DNA from: Ulota crispa
Lineage: Eukaryota; Streptophyta; Bryopsida; Orthotrichales; Orthotrichaceae
Length of the DNA: 64,000 nt
Direction: 5' to 3'
Assembly (NCBI GenBank): GCA_963920765.1
Contig: OY987250.1
Span: 1-64,000, forward strand
The notes under the pieces are model-generated. The model saw only the letters and a list, made by a program, of their open reading frames with translations, searched no databases and had not been told where the DNA came from. Made by a program: the position numbers and the translations under genes. Positions 23,035-35,662 of this stretch are shown here, in pieces. The number at the start of each line of letters is the position of its first letter. Within the stretch, counting starts at the first letter, position 1.

Positions 23035-23439
23035 AATTTGACTTTTGATGAATTGTTGACAATGGATAGTTGAGAAGCTTTCTACATTTATTGAATTCCT
23101 ATTCCCTCAATGATATCAACACATATTTATTAAAATTAGATAGATACTCCTTGGCTCATTTTACATACTCCAATGACAAGAACAATGTAGAATTTGCCTC
23201 TTTTTATTTCCAATTAAACTTCAAAACAAATCTTGTAAAAAAATTGTATATATAGTATGGATAGTGTATTCACAATGAATATTTAATCACTTTTAAACCA
23301 AACACCATCTAAATGAAACATCTTTCTATTGACTTTACAATGTTCACCACTAAAAATCTAAGCGTTTACAACTTATTCATACGGCATACATATCAACCCA
23401 TAAAAGCACAGGTGGACAATAAATCATCTGCTAGCTTTG

Positions 23440-23655
23440 AAAAAATATTCTGTACAAAAGAAAAAAGTCAAATTTTATTTGATTTTTTTTTCAGATGTGA
23501 TCATAAACACATGGTCCATCATGGAGGGCAAAATTAATCTCATCAAATACATTCATATTTGTAATTGTGACAAGGCGTTTGTTTTCATATTGCCCTTCTT
23601 GCAATTTTTATGAGGTCAACACGTATTGTTGACTTTTGCAACTTTTAGGAACACT
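23440..23655 (+). repeat. Dispersed repeat Q, copy 1
   Basis: Aligns in inverted orientation with 31430-31650. Shared landmarks are ATCATAAACACATGGT, CATCATGGAGGGCAA, TGCCCTTCTTGCAATTTT and the GTTGACTTTTGCAA type. The first part is open in one frame in both copies, so it may derive from a coding region of an unidentified transposon, but it is too short to name. Confidence 0.55.
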
Positions 23656-24489
23656 AGTACAGGCTAGGCACTTGCTAGAGCACTTTAGTTCTATAAGGCA
23701 GGTCAAGCCACAATTGTGAGCCCAACGATTAAGGGTTAAACATGCTTAGATTTGTTTGGTTTTTACTTGTTTACTATTATTTATTTATAGTTTACATAGC
23801 AATGAAAACTAGTAAATGTCTAACAACAAGAATTATTTTAGAGAACATCCAATGGAATATGACTTTGAGGACATCTAATAAATCTTTTTGCATGTTTGTG
23901 GTTTTCTAAACTTTAACAATTGCTTAAATGGTACGTATGATACAATAACTAGCATCAAGAAAGTAGAGCATATGATCTTTACAATTGTTAGGTCCTATTC
24001 ATCAATATCTTAAAAGTTGCTTAAAGACAATATGTAGGATAATCTATAATCTTAGCAAATAAAACATTTGACGATCTTGAAAGTTAAGAAATCATTCCTA
24101 CAATTTTACAATGAAAGATATCTCACTACTGCAAGGTTCTTTTTGCCACTTATTGCCCATTTAGATGTTTAAAAAATAGTTTGAGATTCCCTGAAAAGTA
24201 ACTCTTATACATTCTAGAACAAACAAAATTTGTAAGTATGTATTTACCTTGGGGGCCAAATAACATGATCTACGATCTGATTCTCAAAAATTCCATTCAG
24301 TCTTGAAAAAAGTGTTCCCCTTTGCATGAGAAGCAAGCTACTTCCAAATGTTTGACCTACATGTCAATTTGGAATATATCACAAGACAAAGTGCAACAAG
24401 TAACATAAAAGCACTTGTAATTTTAGGGTTTAGGATTTAGGATTTAATTTTTTTTATTCTGTTTATATTTAATTCATAGCAAATAAAGT
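23656..24489. other. AT-rich spacer
   Basis: No gene or paired repeat seen. Contains the lone AAGGGTTAA terminus at 23731-23739 and one telomere-like word on the opposite strand (TTTAGGATTTAGGATTTA at about 24427). Confidence 0.4.
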
Positions 24490-24896
24490 GAATTGATAAA
24501 GGCACACCCTAGGTTTGATATATGCACACCCCCAACGGATAATGGTTAGATTTTTACCATCAAAAAGCTACATCTGAAAATCTTGAATTCAAATTTGGAC
24601 TTAGATACCTTGATTTTTAGTCCAGAATCATAGGTGAGGCTATTATTGAATAACACCCAATGAAAAAGCTTAGCTTTTTTTACAAACAAGATTAAAAATA
24701 TTATTTTCACCTTTCGCAAAGCTTTTTCATTAGGTGTTGTTCAATTGTAACCTCTAGTATGGGTCTAGACTAAATCAAGGTCTCTAAGTCCAAATCTGAA
24801 TTCAAAATTGCCAAATTCATCTTTTTGATGGTAAAAATCTAGGATTTACCCCTAGGATGTGCATATATGAAACTTAAGGTGTGCCCTTATCAATTC
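24490..24896. mobile_element. 407-bp foldback MITE
   Basis: Almost the whole element is one inverted repeat. Left arm about 24490-24690 (GAATTGATAAAGGCACACCC, TTTTTACCATCAAAAAG, TGGACTTAGATACCTTGATT, CACCCAATGAAAAAGCTT); right arm about 24712-24896 is its complement, ending GGTGTGCCCTTATCAATTC. I see no clear target duplication beyond AT-rich flanks. No coding capacity; a transcript would fold into a ~190-bp hairpin. Confidence 0.75.
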
Positions 24897-26531
24897 TCCA
24901 AATTAATAAACTTTATTATCATTTCAACAAGCTTTGAATCTCATTATATGAAAGATAAAGACAATGACAGAATGTACTTTCACACAAACTTCATCATGGA
25001 ACCATGCATCCACACGTGTCATCTCGCTTCCGGTATCAAGGGCAAGAGGTAGACCACTTATTGTAGGAGAGTAGTAAGTTTTGCCGTCAAATATAATATA
25101 GCTTAGTGTGGCATAAGTTGCACAATCACACTTGCACTCTACAAAAAAAATAGCCTTGTTCAATGATGCTTGGACAAGGTCAACGCTCCAAGTGAAGAAA
25201 AAAAAGTTGACCATATTCAAGTATTGACAATAAAAAGAGATTTCATTCAACTAGACCTAAAACGTAAAGATAGAAAGGAGATCTTAACATTATCCAAACT
25301 TTTCCTTACAAAAGAGCTTATTCAAGCATCACTATAATTTGGGTGAAACATATAATAACAAGAGCCACTTAAGGATTAACGCTTACTTTTTTTTGACAAG
25401 TTTTCACAAAATCTATATAAAAACAATTACTCTTTTTTGAAATTATGAGAAACAATTATAATGTGTTGTTTTTCTACTTTAAAAAATGGTTTATAACAAC
25501 AATTTGAATGAATTCTTGCTTCAATTCTAAACATCAAGAGGACTAATATACAACTTCTAATAAGTCCTTTACATTTTTTTTATTAGGATGCTCAAATTAT
25601 TGAGTAAGATACCCTTTGACTGAAATTGACCAAGCTTTGAACTAAACATATTATAATTGATAACATTGAGTAAATTTAAGCTTGATACAAATGAAATTGA
25701 TGATGTCATTGAATTAAATATTATACCAAAATATCCACAAAAGACTCAATTAAAGACCTCAAAATGTTGCCAATAGCTCCTAATTTTTTTGTGGTACGTT
25801 GTAAACCATTTGTAATAAAATATGTTTTCAAGATCGTGGTAATTATATAGTTTTTTAAATGGAATGAAACCAAAATCAATGGACTAAGTGATAGATCATT
25901 CCAAAATATTGTTTCAAAATAACTCACCTTTCAGTGTTTGCTAGCTCAGCCCAACCAAAATGGTTTACACCAAACTTCTCTTGTAAATTTACACCAATAG
26001 TAACATAACCAATGTCAATGCTTGACGATAATAGTTGTCTTGACTTTAGTTGTCCTATACAAATCCCAATTCTCCTATTGGTTATAAGCTTTGATTTCAT
26101 CCATTTGCTTATGATTGTACTCTTACAAATAACCAAACCAATGACTCCATCATCAATACATGATTTTATTTTTAAAGCAAATGTTTTTTCAGTTATGCAC
26201 CTGAAAATCCAACAAACATAAAAGGAGTTAATTAATTAACTCAAACCATAGCATTGGTTATAAAGCTCAAATGTGAAGCGTATAACAAGTGTCCTTGTTT
26301 TGATTTCATTATTTATAAAAGCATTTTTTAGATCATTCGCATGTTTCCTAAAATACAAGGTCCATCTCTATAATTGATTCCATTGAGGGAAATCCCCATA
26401 CACGTCCTTCTTCTTGGATGCTAAATAATGTATTTTAAACACGCTAGGAACCAGTACTCTTTGAAACAAATTACAAAAGGTTAACATTACATATGTAGAC
26501 AATGATTTATATTTATATAGAAGGTTTGGGA
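24897..26531. other. AT-rich spacer, no gene recognised
   Basis: A minus-strand frame of 108 codons ends at 24924. Its central part is compositionally protein-like but I recognise no family and see no homologous copy, so I do not call a gene. The rest is AT-rich without structure. Confidence 0.4.
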
Positions 26532-26777
26532 TTAACCCCTAAGCGTCACAACAAAGGTTTTTGGATCCAGACTTCAAGAACATTTTAATCATCAAACTTT
26601 ACAATTTTCATATCCGTATGGTGGATTCTACACAAACTATAGATTTGCACTTGTCAAGAAGTTGCCAACAAATTTCTAAGATGGATTTTTTAGTTGTTGC
26701 TTATACCCCAAGTTATTCCATTTTGTTTAGGATGCTCTTCCAAACATGATGTTCTATTTGTGACGCTTAAAGATTAA
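26532..26777. mobile_element. TTAA-flanked element e, 246 bp
   Basis: The ends are TTAACCCCTAAGCGTCACAA and, in reverse complement, TTAATCTTTAAGCGTCACAA; 17 of 20 bases agree. TTAA is present at both sides (26532-26535 and 26774-26777). The inner part of the terminus (GCGTCACAA) differs from the AAAGGCCCAA type, so this is a separate subfamily with the same outer motif. Non-coding. Confidence 0.7.
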
Positions 26778-29700
26778 ATATTTGGTGCTTTTGAAATTTG
26801 CGCATATGACCATACATTTGGACCTTGTACTATTGAAAAGACCAAAAAACACAACAAGCCTAAATAATTTGTATGAAATTTATGGTCCACAAGTCCATAA
26901 AATTGCAAATACAACAAAATAGTCAAGCTTTTTGAACATTTTTAAAATAGCATATGTTTGTGCATAAAATACCAATGCAAAAACATATTGGCATGTTGCA
27001 AAATCTCAAAACCAGATGACTTTATTTTGAGTACTCCAAAATTGAATTGTGGAATTCCGTACATATTAATATCATTATGGACAATCTAGTTTTAGTACAA
27101 CACATTATTTCAATCAATAGTTAGTTGATAAGTTGAATTGGAAATTTCATAAACATGATGAATAAAAGCTTCATAATCATGTTGTTCATATCTATTATGT
27201 CATGCTCATTATTTAAGAGATAAAATGATATTTTCTTTGGTCTTATTTACTTTGAATATTGCAAATTCTTATATTTGTAAATGTCACAATTTTGTCTAAT
27301 TCTAAATTAGCTCACAAGCCATGAGAAGCATAATTTCAGCTTTTAATATTTCAAGCAAGTTCTAATATCCAAATATTGCTTTGAATAAATTTGAGGAAAT
27401 TTGAGGAAATTTGATAATTATAGTGCTTGACATGTCAAAGTTCATATGATGCAATTTTAATAAATATTGCAAAATTGATGATTATTATTGTATGTTTTAT
27501 TATATCAAATCTCATAGTTGGTACCTAAAATTGTCACTTTATCAAAATAATTAAAACCAGTTTTGGTAAGATAAACACATCTTTAGTATACAAGTTTTGA
27601 ATTGTTCTATTTTAGTTACTATGATATGAATCCACAAGATTTATTTTTTTGCACCAACAAATTGCATTAGCAAGAAAAATTCAGATATAACATTGTTTTT
27701 TGGTATTCAATATGCACAAATTTCCAAATAGAAAACCAGAAAAACTACAAATGTTACCAAATACAATGTGGTGGGGGTTGACAATACTTAACCCTTTAGA
27801 GACCACCAAACCATATTTTGGTGCAAGAGAGTGGGTTTTAACATGTATAGTAAACCGCTCAATAATTTGGAAATTGGTCTTGAAGAACACATGTGTGCAC
27901 AAGAATATTGCATCCAACTAAACAAATAAGAATGAAATTGGGTATGTGAGCTAACAAATGATGATGGTTATATGACACAGCCTCAAAATATGCATCCATT
28001 TTTGGTCAAAAATGAATCAAAGCAACAATTCAATACCTCAAATATCCAAAAAGGATTTCATATCTCAATTGCAAAATCCAAAAAAAAATCAAATTACCTA
28101 AGAAATACGCTCATATAGTTTCTCTCTATGGTGTTAGATTGTAGTATTTGAAGATCTACTGAAATGGTGTTGTCATTTCATCTCTTAAATTTTTCATCCT
28201 CCATGGGAGGCCAATTCATCATTGTTTTCTCCAATCGTATTCTTCATGGCATTTATCATATTTTCTATAGAATTGTTTTTAGATGGTAGCTAAAGTGGGA
28301 TACTTGACCATTTTTGTCCACTTAGCTACACCTTGTGATTGCTATTTTTATCCATTTTGTGTGAAAGTACTCTCATTGAAAAGGTGTGGAAGTCCACTTT
28401 CTAAAAATATAAGGTTCTTTTCAAGCAAAGCTCACATGAAGCGATAACATCCAAAACTACACAAGCATGAAAACTACAGATTTTTCACTTATGACATACT
28501 CAATAATCATAATGTTTCATTTTGAATTGTAGATCTAGTTGAAATCTTCTTAATTTATAATAAATAAGGCAATCTTTCCATTTATATAGTTGGACTATTC
28601 AAATTGGGTCCAAATTTGATTGAATTGCACATCTAAGTTCACCATTGTTGTTGCTAGTGGATTTTGAGAAAATGGGTATGGTCTTTGGTTAACTTTAGGC
28701 TAGAGTTACATATAAATTATGTGTCCTTCCTATTCTATATCTCCTTATGCTTCATTTTTTTATGAGACAATCACAAATTTTATTTGTTTAACTCTTTTGT
28801 GTGTTTTTTAACCCTTTTTCCATATTTTTCTTTCAAAAGGCACAAAGTTGTTGGAGACATAAATTTGTGTACAAAAAAATGTAAAAGACAAAATTTCACT
28901 TTTGGAAGTGGCTGCAAAAAAACTTGTTTTCAAACTTCAAGCACTAAAATCTTGCAACTACAAAATTTGTTTCAATTACTCAATTATTGCGTCCCGCATT
29001 AATAGTGCTAATTTGCACTAATCCAAAAAAGGTATGTACAATATGGAAGGCACCTTAATGAAGTAGTTTGTAGTAATTTAACTCAATATATTGTGGACTA
29101 CAAAATTTGATTACTACCTCAAAAACGTAAGTCAAGTGGCCAAAATTTTGAGAATCTTTAGGAAGCATGTATCTCAATTAAATAGAGTGTGAAAGATGTT
29201 CCATTATAGGAAGGGTGCGACCATGTTGTTGCTTGGACAAACAACAAAAATTTGTGCTCAAAACTTTACTTGGAGGACAAGGGCAAGCAACATATCACAC
29301 CTTCACACTAACTAGACAAAATTCACCAAAACTAAAGACTAATGAAGGAGTCTCACATTTTTCAATGTCTCACACTAAGAAAAATAACTTGTGCAACACC
29401 AATTTTTTCTAAAAATGAGGGGTATATTTGAACAAACTCACCAAAATATCCAATCCTCCAATTAGACCCATCAATTACTTATTTAGAAAAAGTTGGAGGT
29501 TTTAGCCTTGCTTTTGGGCGGAAAAGAGTATTTCAAAAATTGGTTCGAGACTCAAAACATTATACCCTACACAACCAAACAACCATAGGGGATAGTATGT
29601 ATGGTGCTAAATAACTCATTTGCTACCAACAAATAGATTTAAATTCAAATCTTGACTAGGTCACTAGAACCGCATTGATTGATATTCTAACTTCTTTGTT

Positions 29701-30141
29701 GATCTCAAATGTAGTAATTTTGTGGATGCATTCCAAATACAAGAAAAATACATTGTATTGTATAGCTTGCTACGGCACGCTCACACAATCAATGGCTACT
29801 TTTGAATAGTTGTTAGTAGTATAGAAATTGAAATACATACATAGTGTGTGTGTGTGGCAATTACCCAAGTACTCCTTGCCCTTTCACTTCCATTTTGTCT
29901 GAGGTTGGCAATGTGAAGCTCCCTTGAATATAAATACCCTTGTATTCTGATCCATCTTCATGTGTAATCCATACTAAGCATTCAAAATTGTGATGAGCAT
30001 TACATGGTATACCTTGTCCATGATGGTCTTGATGCACGTGGCATAATGTTTTGTTTCTTCCATTACGCTTTATTAATTCCATATTCCTTGGCTTAATGTA
30101 TCCATGAGGTCCCTACATCATCACAGCTAACATCATTTCCA
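26778..30141. other. AT-rich spacer with one dispersed repeat fragment
   Basis: No gene recognised. 27788-27800 carries a lone TTAACCCTTTAGAG terminus. About 29650-29790 aligns with 47005-47185 (TCACTAGAAC, CCAACTTCTTTGTT, TAAATGTAGTAA, GTGTGGATTCATTACTAATACAAG type), a sequence that lies inside TTAA element g. A minus-strand 73-codon frame ending at 29861 looks protein-like (several His and Cys) but has no family I recognise. A short (TG)n run is at 29846-29857. Confidence 0.45.
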
Positions 30142-31336
30142 TTAACCCCAAAAGGCCCAAGTTCTTTTTTCTATAAAAGCCATTAAAAACTGCCACTTTT
30201 AGGGGAATGGGTAGAAAGGAAGGAACAAGTTTTTTTTTGAAATTTTACCATAGGATCTTGCCCTAGATTATAAGAGGTGTTTTTGGGAAAAACTTTAGTT
30301 CATTTTAGATGGAGAGGAGTGAAATATTGACACCTAAAGTGAAGAAAAATAATTTTTTCCCTTCTTGCCCAAAATTTCAGAAGCCTTTGACCACTCTTGT
30401 AGCAAAAGAATTGCTTTGCACAAAGTTGAAATTTGATTACGCAAGCTAAAATGACCAAGTTAGGTATGTGTAGGAGAAAGTTCAAATGAGTTGGAGGTGT
30501 ATAACATACTTCAAAAAACCTTTGAATGCTAGGAGGTTGAAAATCTGCAAATACATTAAGCAAAATTGGCGGATTTACGTGAACTTCTGTAGTTTGAATT
30601 ACATGGATCCAAACAAAGAAAACCAAGATTTCCTAACCGACTAGAACTTGGTAATAAAAATGAAAGAACAATTAACACCATATTTGATAATTTGGGAAAA
30701 AGGTGTCATTTTGGGACTTCTGCAGGTTGTACATGATCATGTACAATCAAGCTAGTAGCATTTTTTTTTTGGCACGTGCCCTCACCTAAGAGGAGGAATT
30801 TGCAAAGGAAAAAATCTTAATGGCTTGGAGTGAATCTGATACTTGCAAATCTGATTCAACGTGACTATTCTAGATCAAGGTGAAATACAAATGGAACCAC
30901 TGTTATTCCCAAATTTAACAAATATGGTGTTAAATACACAAACTGCTCAAAAATGTAAAGTACCAAATTTTACAAGAGGCAAGAGGAATGGAGGTAGGAA
31001 GTCTCCCAAAATGAGCCCCTTCCACTCCAAATCCCTTTGTCGAAGTGTCCACATCTTGTGCCCATAGATAGGAGCTGATATTCTTTGGAGTCAAAACTCA
31101 CTTACAAAAGAGAAGCCTTGCACAAACTGCCCCTTCTTCCCTAGTTTTGATGAATTCTTGCACAACTTCTTTGTTAAATGTTGGAATGAAGAAAAAATTA
31201 GATGGCCACAAAGGCATTTGAATTCCCATTTTGTTTGCTAAAAGTTTCAAAAAATCACACAAACTAGTATAGCTATAGGAACGTGCCCAAAATTCCACTT
31301 GGCCCCAAAGGGGTCACTTGGGCTTTTAGAGGTTAA
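30142..31336 (-). mobile_element. TTAA-flanked element b (with nested MITE)
   Basis: The left terminus is TTAACCCCAAAAGGCCCAAG; the right terminus in reverse complement is TTAACCTCTAAAAGCCCAAG. TTAA flanks both ends (30142-30145, 31333-31336). Read on the minus strand, the interior repeats the two blocks of element a (1691-2623) in the same order. Between them sits a family-M MITE (30674-30931) absent from element a, which explains most of the extra length (1195 versus 933 bases). No transposase frame. Confidence 0.75.
30674..30931 (-). mobile_element. 258-bp MITE, family M copy 3 (nested in element b)
   Basis: The left end is AACACCATATTTGATAATTT and the right end its complement AAATTTAACAAATATGGTGTT-like. 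The termini are nearly identical to those at 5118-5375, and the interior matches 3064-3318 on the opposite strand (CTCCTCTTAGGTGAGG type). The four-base flanks are AATT and AAAT, so the target duplication is not clean here. Confidence 0.7.
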
Positions 31337-31429
31337 ACTATAAACGCCCAATTAGTCATAACATTTACTCCTCTATAGTGCTCCACAATGATTTGGCAAG
31401 TACCCACCAATTATAATGCTATTTCTAAA

Positions 31430-31650
31430 AATTGTAATAGTCAACATTGCATGCTGGCCTCATGAAAATTGCAAGAAGGGCACGAGGAGACCTAACACAA
31501 TGTCTTTGAAATTTTCTCACAATTTGGGTTACCCAAAATCATGAGTACATTTGGTGAGGTTGTTTTTTGCCTTCCATGATGAACCATGTGTTTATGATCT
31601 CTTTCAAAAAATTGTAAGAAAAATGGCCTTTTTTGATTTTGCAAATTTAT
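31430..31650 (-). repeat. Dispersed repeat Q, copy 2
   Basis: Inverted copy of 23440-23655. On the minus strand it shares ATCATAAACACATGGTTCAT, CCCTTCTTGCAATTTTCATG and a GTTGACTATTACAA tail. It lies just outside TTAA element b. Confidence 0.55.
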
Positions 31651-32402
31651 TTTTTCATGCAAGGGATGAAAAACATCCCCTTAGCATGTAAGCATCAAAA
31701 GTGCACATGATGTTTACAAAGTGCTTTTAGTGTTTCAATAAAAATGTACATGATACTTTTAAAATATTGTCATCTTTGCAAAAGCAAAGCTAGAATTGCC
31801 ATAGTTGCTAACACATTCACAATTTTTTTATACTTTACATACAAACATATAGTGAGAAAAGAAAGGATTTGTTATCTATAAACACAAGAGTAAAAACTAA
31901 TAATTAAAAACCTTTGCTTTTAGAACTAGAATCTAGTATTGTAATAAATGCTAAAACGTATCATTGTTAAAGTATTTGTAGTAGGTGTTTGAAGCCTTGC
32001 AAAGAGTTGTTTATGACCTCCATTGAATGCTTTAAAAGATTTGTATTTTATTTCTTTTTTCATTACAAATGTATTGTACATTCTCATACTAAATACAAGG
32101 TATTGCTATTGCCACCCCAATCAGATGTTTTTGCAAATAACACCACATGTCCACTACTCTCTTCACCATTTTTTTGCTCAATGTTCTTTTCTCATGGAAG
32201 TTGACACTATTGGTATGTCTCAATTATGACAAGATAGAAATGTTTGACAATAAGTTGCAAGCATGGTCATACAAAAGTGAAGAAAACAAATAGACCATAA
32301 ACCCTCAAAGTAGCATTTTCTAATTGAACACTCTTTCACTTTGATCTTCTTACTTTGATACAATGTCACAAGTTGAGAATGTGCATTGTAGTGGAGTGGC
32401 AA
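31651..32402. other. AT-rich spacer
   Basis: No gene, repeat partner or structure recognised. Confidence 0.4.
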
Positions 32403-32564
32403 TACTACAAAAAAAGACTGTATGCAATGACAAATCCAAATTGACAAAATTGTCCAAATTGATAAAAATTTGACAAAAACATGTCCAAATTGATAGAAAA
32501 GTGCCCAAATCAAGGTGACCTAATTGATAGAGAATGTCTGAATTGACACTGCTCCCTTGTAGTG
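32403..32564. mobile_element. 162-bp CACTA-type miniature element
   Basis: The left end TACTACAAAAAAAG is a one-base decay of CACTACAA; the right end is CCCTTGTAGTG, the complement of CACTACAAGGG. A perfect 3-bp target duplication CAA lies at 32400-32402 and 32565-32567. CACTA ends plus a 3-bp duplication are diagnostic of the CACTA (En/Spm) superfamily. The interior consists of repeats of CAAATTGAC/CAAATTGATA. A related sequence is at 44215-44365. Confidence 0.75.
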
Positions 32565-34800
32565 CAAGTTGTGGTGATAATAGCAAAATATTTGGATGAC
32601 ATGTGATGTCACTGATAAAAAGAATGTTAGTTGAGATAGCTATAGCAAAAATTGTGGTCACAAGAGCAATACCTACATACAAGCCAAAATTTCAATATAG
32701 GTGAGTATTGTTATAGTTACTAGTGATATAAAAGAGTGACAAACTAGATTCTTGATATTTGTCTTGCAGCCAAGAAGTTTGCAATACACCCATGTGTTAT
32801 CACTAGCAATGTCAATATCAAAATTAAACAACTTTGCTTGGATTCCCAGTTTCATTTCAATGTAAAACTTTTTCTTGAGATGCATTTCACAAAGGAGCAC
32901 AAGTTAATGACGATGTCAAAATTTGCTGTAAGTTACCACTTGTACAATATTTCATTTTAGCAAACGTGAATTTTATGGATAAATAAGTCAAACAAGCAAT
33001 TTGGATAAATAGGGTGGAATATTGAATTTTTAGTAAAGTGATGCTCTCACCAAGGTCAGAAAATTGTGCACAATGGCATATGTTCAAATTTTAGAGTCAA
33101 TTCACATTACAAGGAAAGGTCATCAAAACTTGTCACTCTTTGGATATACACATGCCTTCAAACATCATCTCAAGCATTTATCATAATAAAAGTACAATAG
33201 AAATATGTTTCTACTTCTTTTATTTGCAAAGGTCTTTGAGATTATACTTAGCTGATTTTGTTTTTCCTAAAAGAGATAGAATAGAGGAGGAAACTAGCCA
33301 AATTAATTGAGATCTCAACTACCTCTAAAAGGGTCATTTAGTTTATTTTAATACCAAATTTCTTTGTATTAAAATAACCTTCCTTTAATGAACTTTGACT
33401 ACAACCACAAGCAAGATATTTGCCTTCCATTCTTAGCTGACCATATTTTGGAATTGTGGTTTTGTCAACTCTTGTTTTTTTGAGCATTAGATACATTCAT
33501 CAAATTTTTGACCATCATTCTTACACGCCAACACCTTAGAGTTAATTTTAGAAATTTTATCAACAAATGGCAATGATTTCAATTGTTTTGAGCTCCAACA
33601 CAATTTCCAGCTCTTAATTTGAAGTAAGCCATAGTTGCCTTGCATAAGTGATGCTACTCAATGAAAAAGCATATTCCACATTAAAAGCTTCAAAAATTGT
33701 ATCACTTAATGACTTTATTTTTTATTGTTTAGTTCCAATTGCATACAATGACTTACATTCTAAGTTCATACCTCTCACTCTTGTTCAGAAAAAAGTTGTA
33801 GTGAAGGAAGTTTTACCTACTACTGACTCAAACTAAATGTCATCCCTTTCTTTTTGAATGAAAATTTGAACCACGCAATATCCAAATTCATGAGTAGTAT
33901 ATAAGTGACAATTTTGTGGAGCTAGTGATCATTTTTTAAAATGAATACACGTTTTTGATACTATGAAAATAGGCGGCTTTGTAATGGAACAAGCTGTAAT
34001 AAAATTCCTTTTGATTTGCCCTTCTTTTTTATCAATAACATTTTGATGTCATGAACATCTATGTCAAAATGCATGAAATAAATTTTGGATTCATCCAAGT
34101 TTCATTTACAATATCCCTCAATACTCACCTTCCAAAATTCACTATTGATTCATTACACCTTCAAAGTTCTTACAATTACTTGCATTTTTCCTCATGAACA
34201 TATGCCAATGTGCAACTGTTGTCGTTGTTTCTCTTGCATGTTAGAGGGCACCATAAATGTACATGGTGGTACTTTCAACATCATTCAAAATAGGCTTGAG
34301 CAATATCCAAGGAGGTTTTGAGTTTCTATGAAAAAAATCATACATTTTTCATTTGTGACCATTTTTATTCATTCATGCTCACCATAGTGCCTGTATTAGG
34401 TAAGTGCACAAATGGCAACCTCTCTTCAAAAGCGTCCCTATAATTAGCTAAATAATGGATATGAAGTGGTCATTTGATGAACCTATGTTATCCATTGAAT
34501 GACTAGAAGAAAAGGTGTACTTTATTGCAAAAGCCAATTATTTCCTTGAGTTTACCTCATCTCTTTCCAAGTTGCAAGTGAATTTTTTTTAAGAGACCAA
34601 CAAGTCACAAATAGGTGCCTATTACAAAAAAACTAAAAATTCATCAGTGACTCAACAATGCTTCAAAAAACATGAATAAAATTGCACTATATTTGACATT
34701 TAAAAAAAAAAAATTAGACAAAAAAACTTCTTGTTTCAAAAAGCCCATGAAAATGTAAAGTAGTCTTTAAAGTGTTGCTTTTTGGACAAATTAGTTTATT
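32565..34800. other. AT-rich spacer, no gene recognised
   Basis: Short frames only (maximum about 78 codons), no motifs, no repeat partner seen. Confidence 0.4.
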
Positions 34801-35662
34801 GTACACTACCCAATAGAAAGTACATACTCCCCTTTCAAGGCATTCAAAGAAGTTTGCTTAATACAAAACTTAATTGGAATTTTATCCTCAGGTTTTTTAT
34901 ATGTGATCCTTATGCAATCATGATCAAGCACATCAAATCTTAATCACTAAAAACCAAAATCCTATTTTTGGTGATTTTTTTGAGTCAAAATCTTGGTTTT
35001 ACAACAAAGTAGATTAGAAAACTTTGGCAATGAATTTTTGAGATTTGATTGCATGGATACATTGGAGACATTCATATGCACATCCTTCTTTCAAGCAAAC
35101 ATCTCCAAAAAAATTCCAAGAAAATTCTAAAAATATTTTAATGTTAGGGTGATCATGACCAAATATAGTAAAATATGTATTTCTTCATAAAAGTTATTTT
35201 TTGCCATGAGATTTGTACATTATGACTAAGTTTGTACCTTTAAACATGATGATATGTTTATTTTGCCAAAAAACTAATTTCCATATAGAAATATATGTTT
35301 TACAAAATTTAGTCCATGAACTAAAATACTTGTAGACGTTTTTGGAATTTTTTGGGAAAAGTTTGATTGAAATACAGATGTGCGCATGGATGTCTCCAGC
35401 ATATCCAAGCAAACAAATCTCAAAAAGTCATTGCCTATGTTTTTGAATCAACTTTCTTTGAAAACCATGATTTTGATCCAAATCAATCTACCAAACATAG
35501 GATTTTGGTTTTAGTGACTAAAATTTGGTATGCTTGATCATCATTACATAAGGATCACATACAAAAAAGTTGAGGATAAAAGGCCAATTATGTTTTGTAT
35601 TAAGTAAGTTTCTTTGAATTTTTTGAAAGGGGAGTATGTAGATTTTTTTTAGGGTACTGTAC
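34801..35662. mobile_element. Foldback element B
   Basis: The left end GTACACTACCC and right end GGGTACTGTAC mark a hairpin with arms of about 390 bases (34801 to ~35200 and ~35270 to 35662). Shared arm words are GAAGTTTGCTTAATACAAAA, GATTTGATTGCATGGATA and CATATGCACATCC. The arm core is the same as in elements A and C. The loop, read in reverse complement, gives CATCATG..AAAGGTACAAACTTAG, matching the loops of A and C. The arms have diverged from each other more than in A. No coding capacity. Confidence 0.75.
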
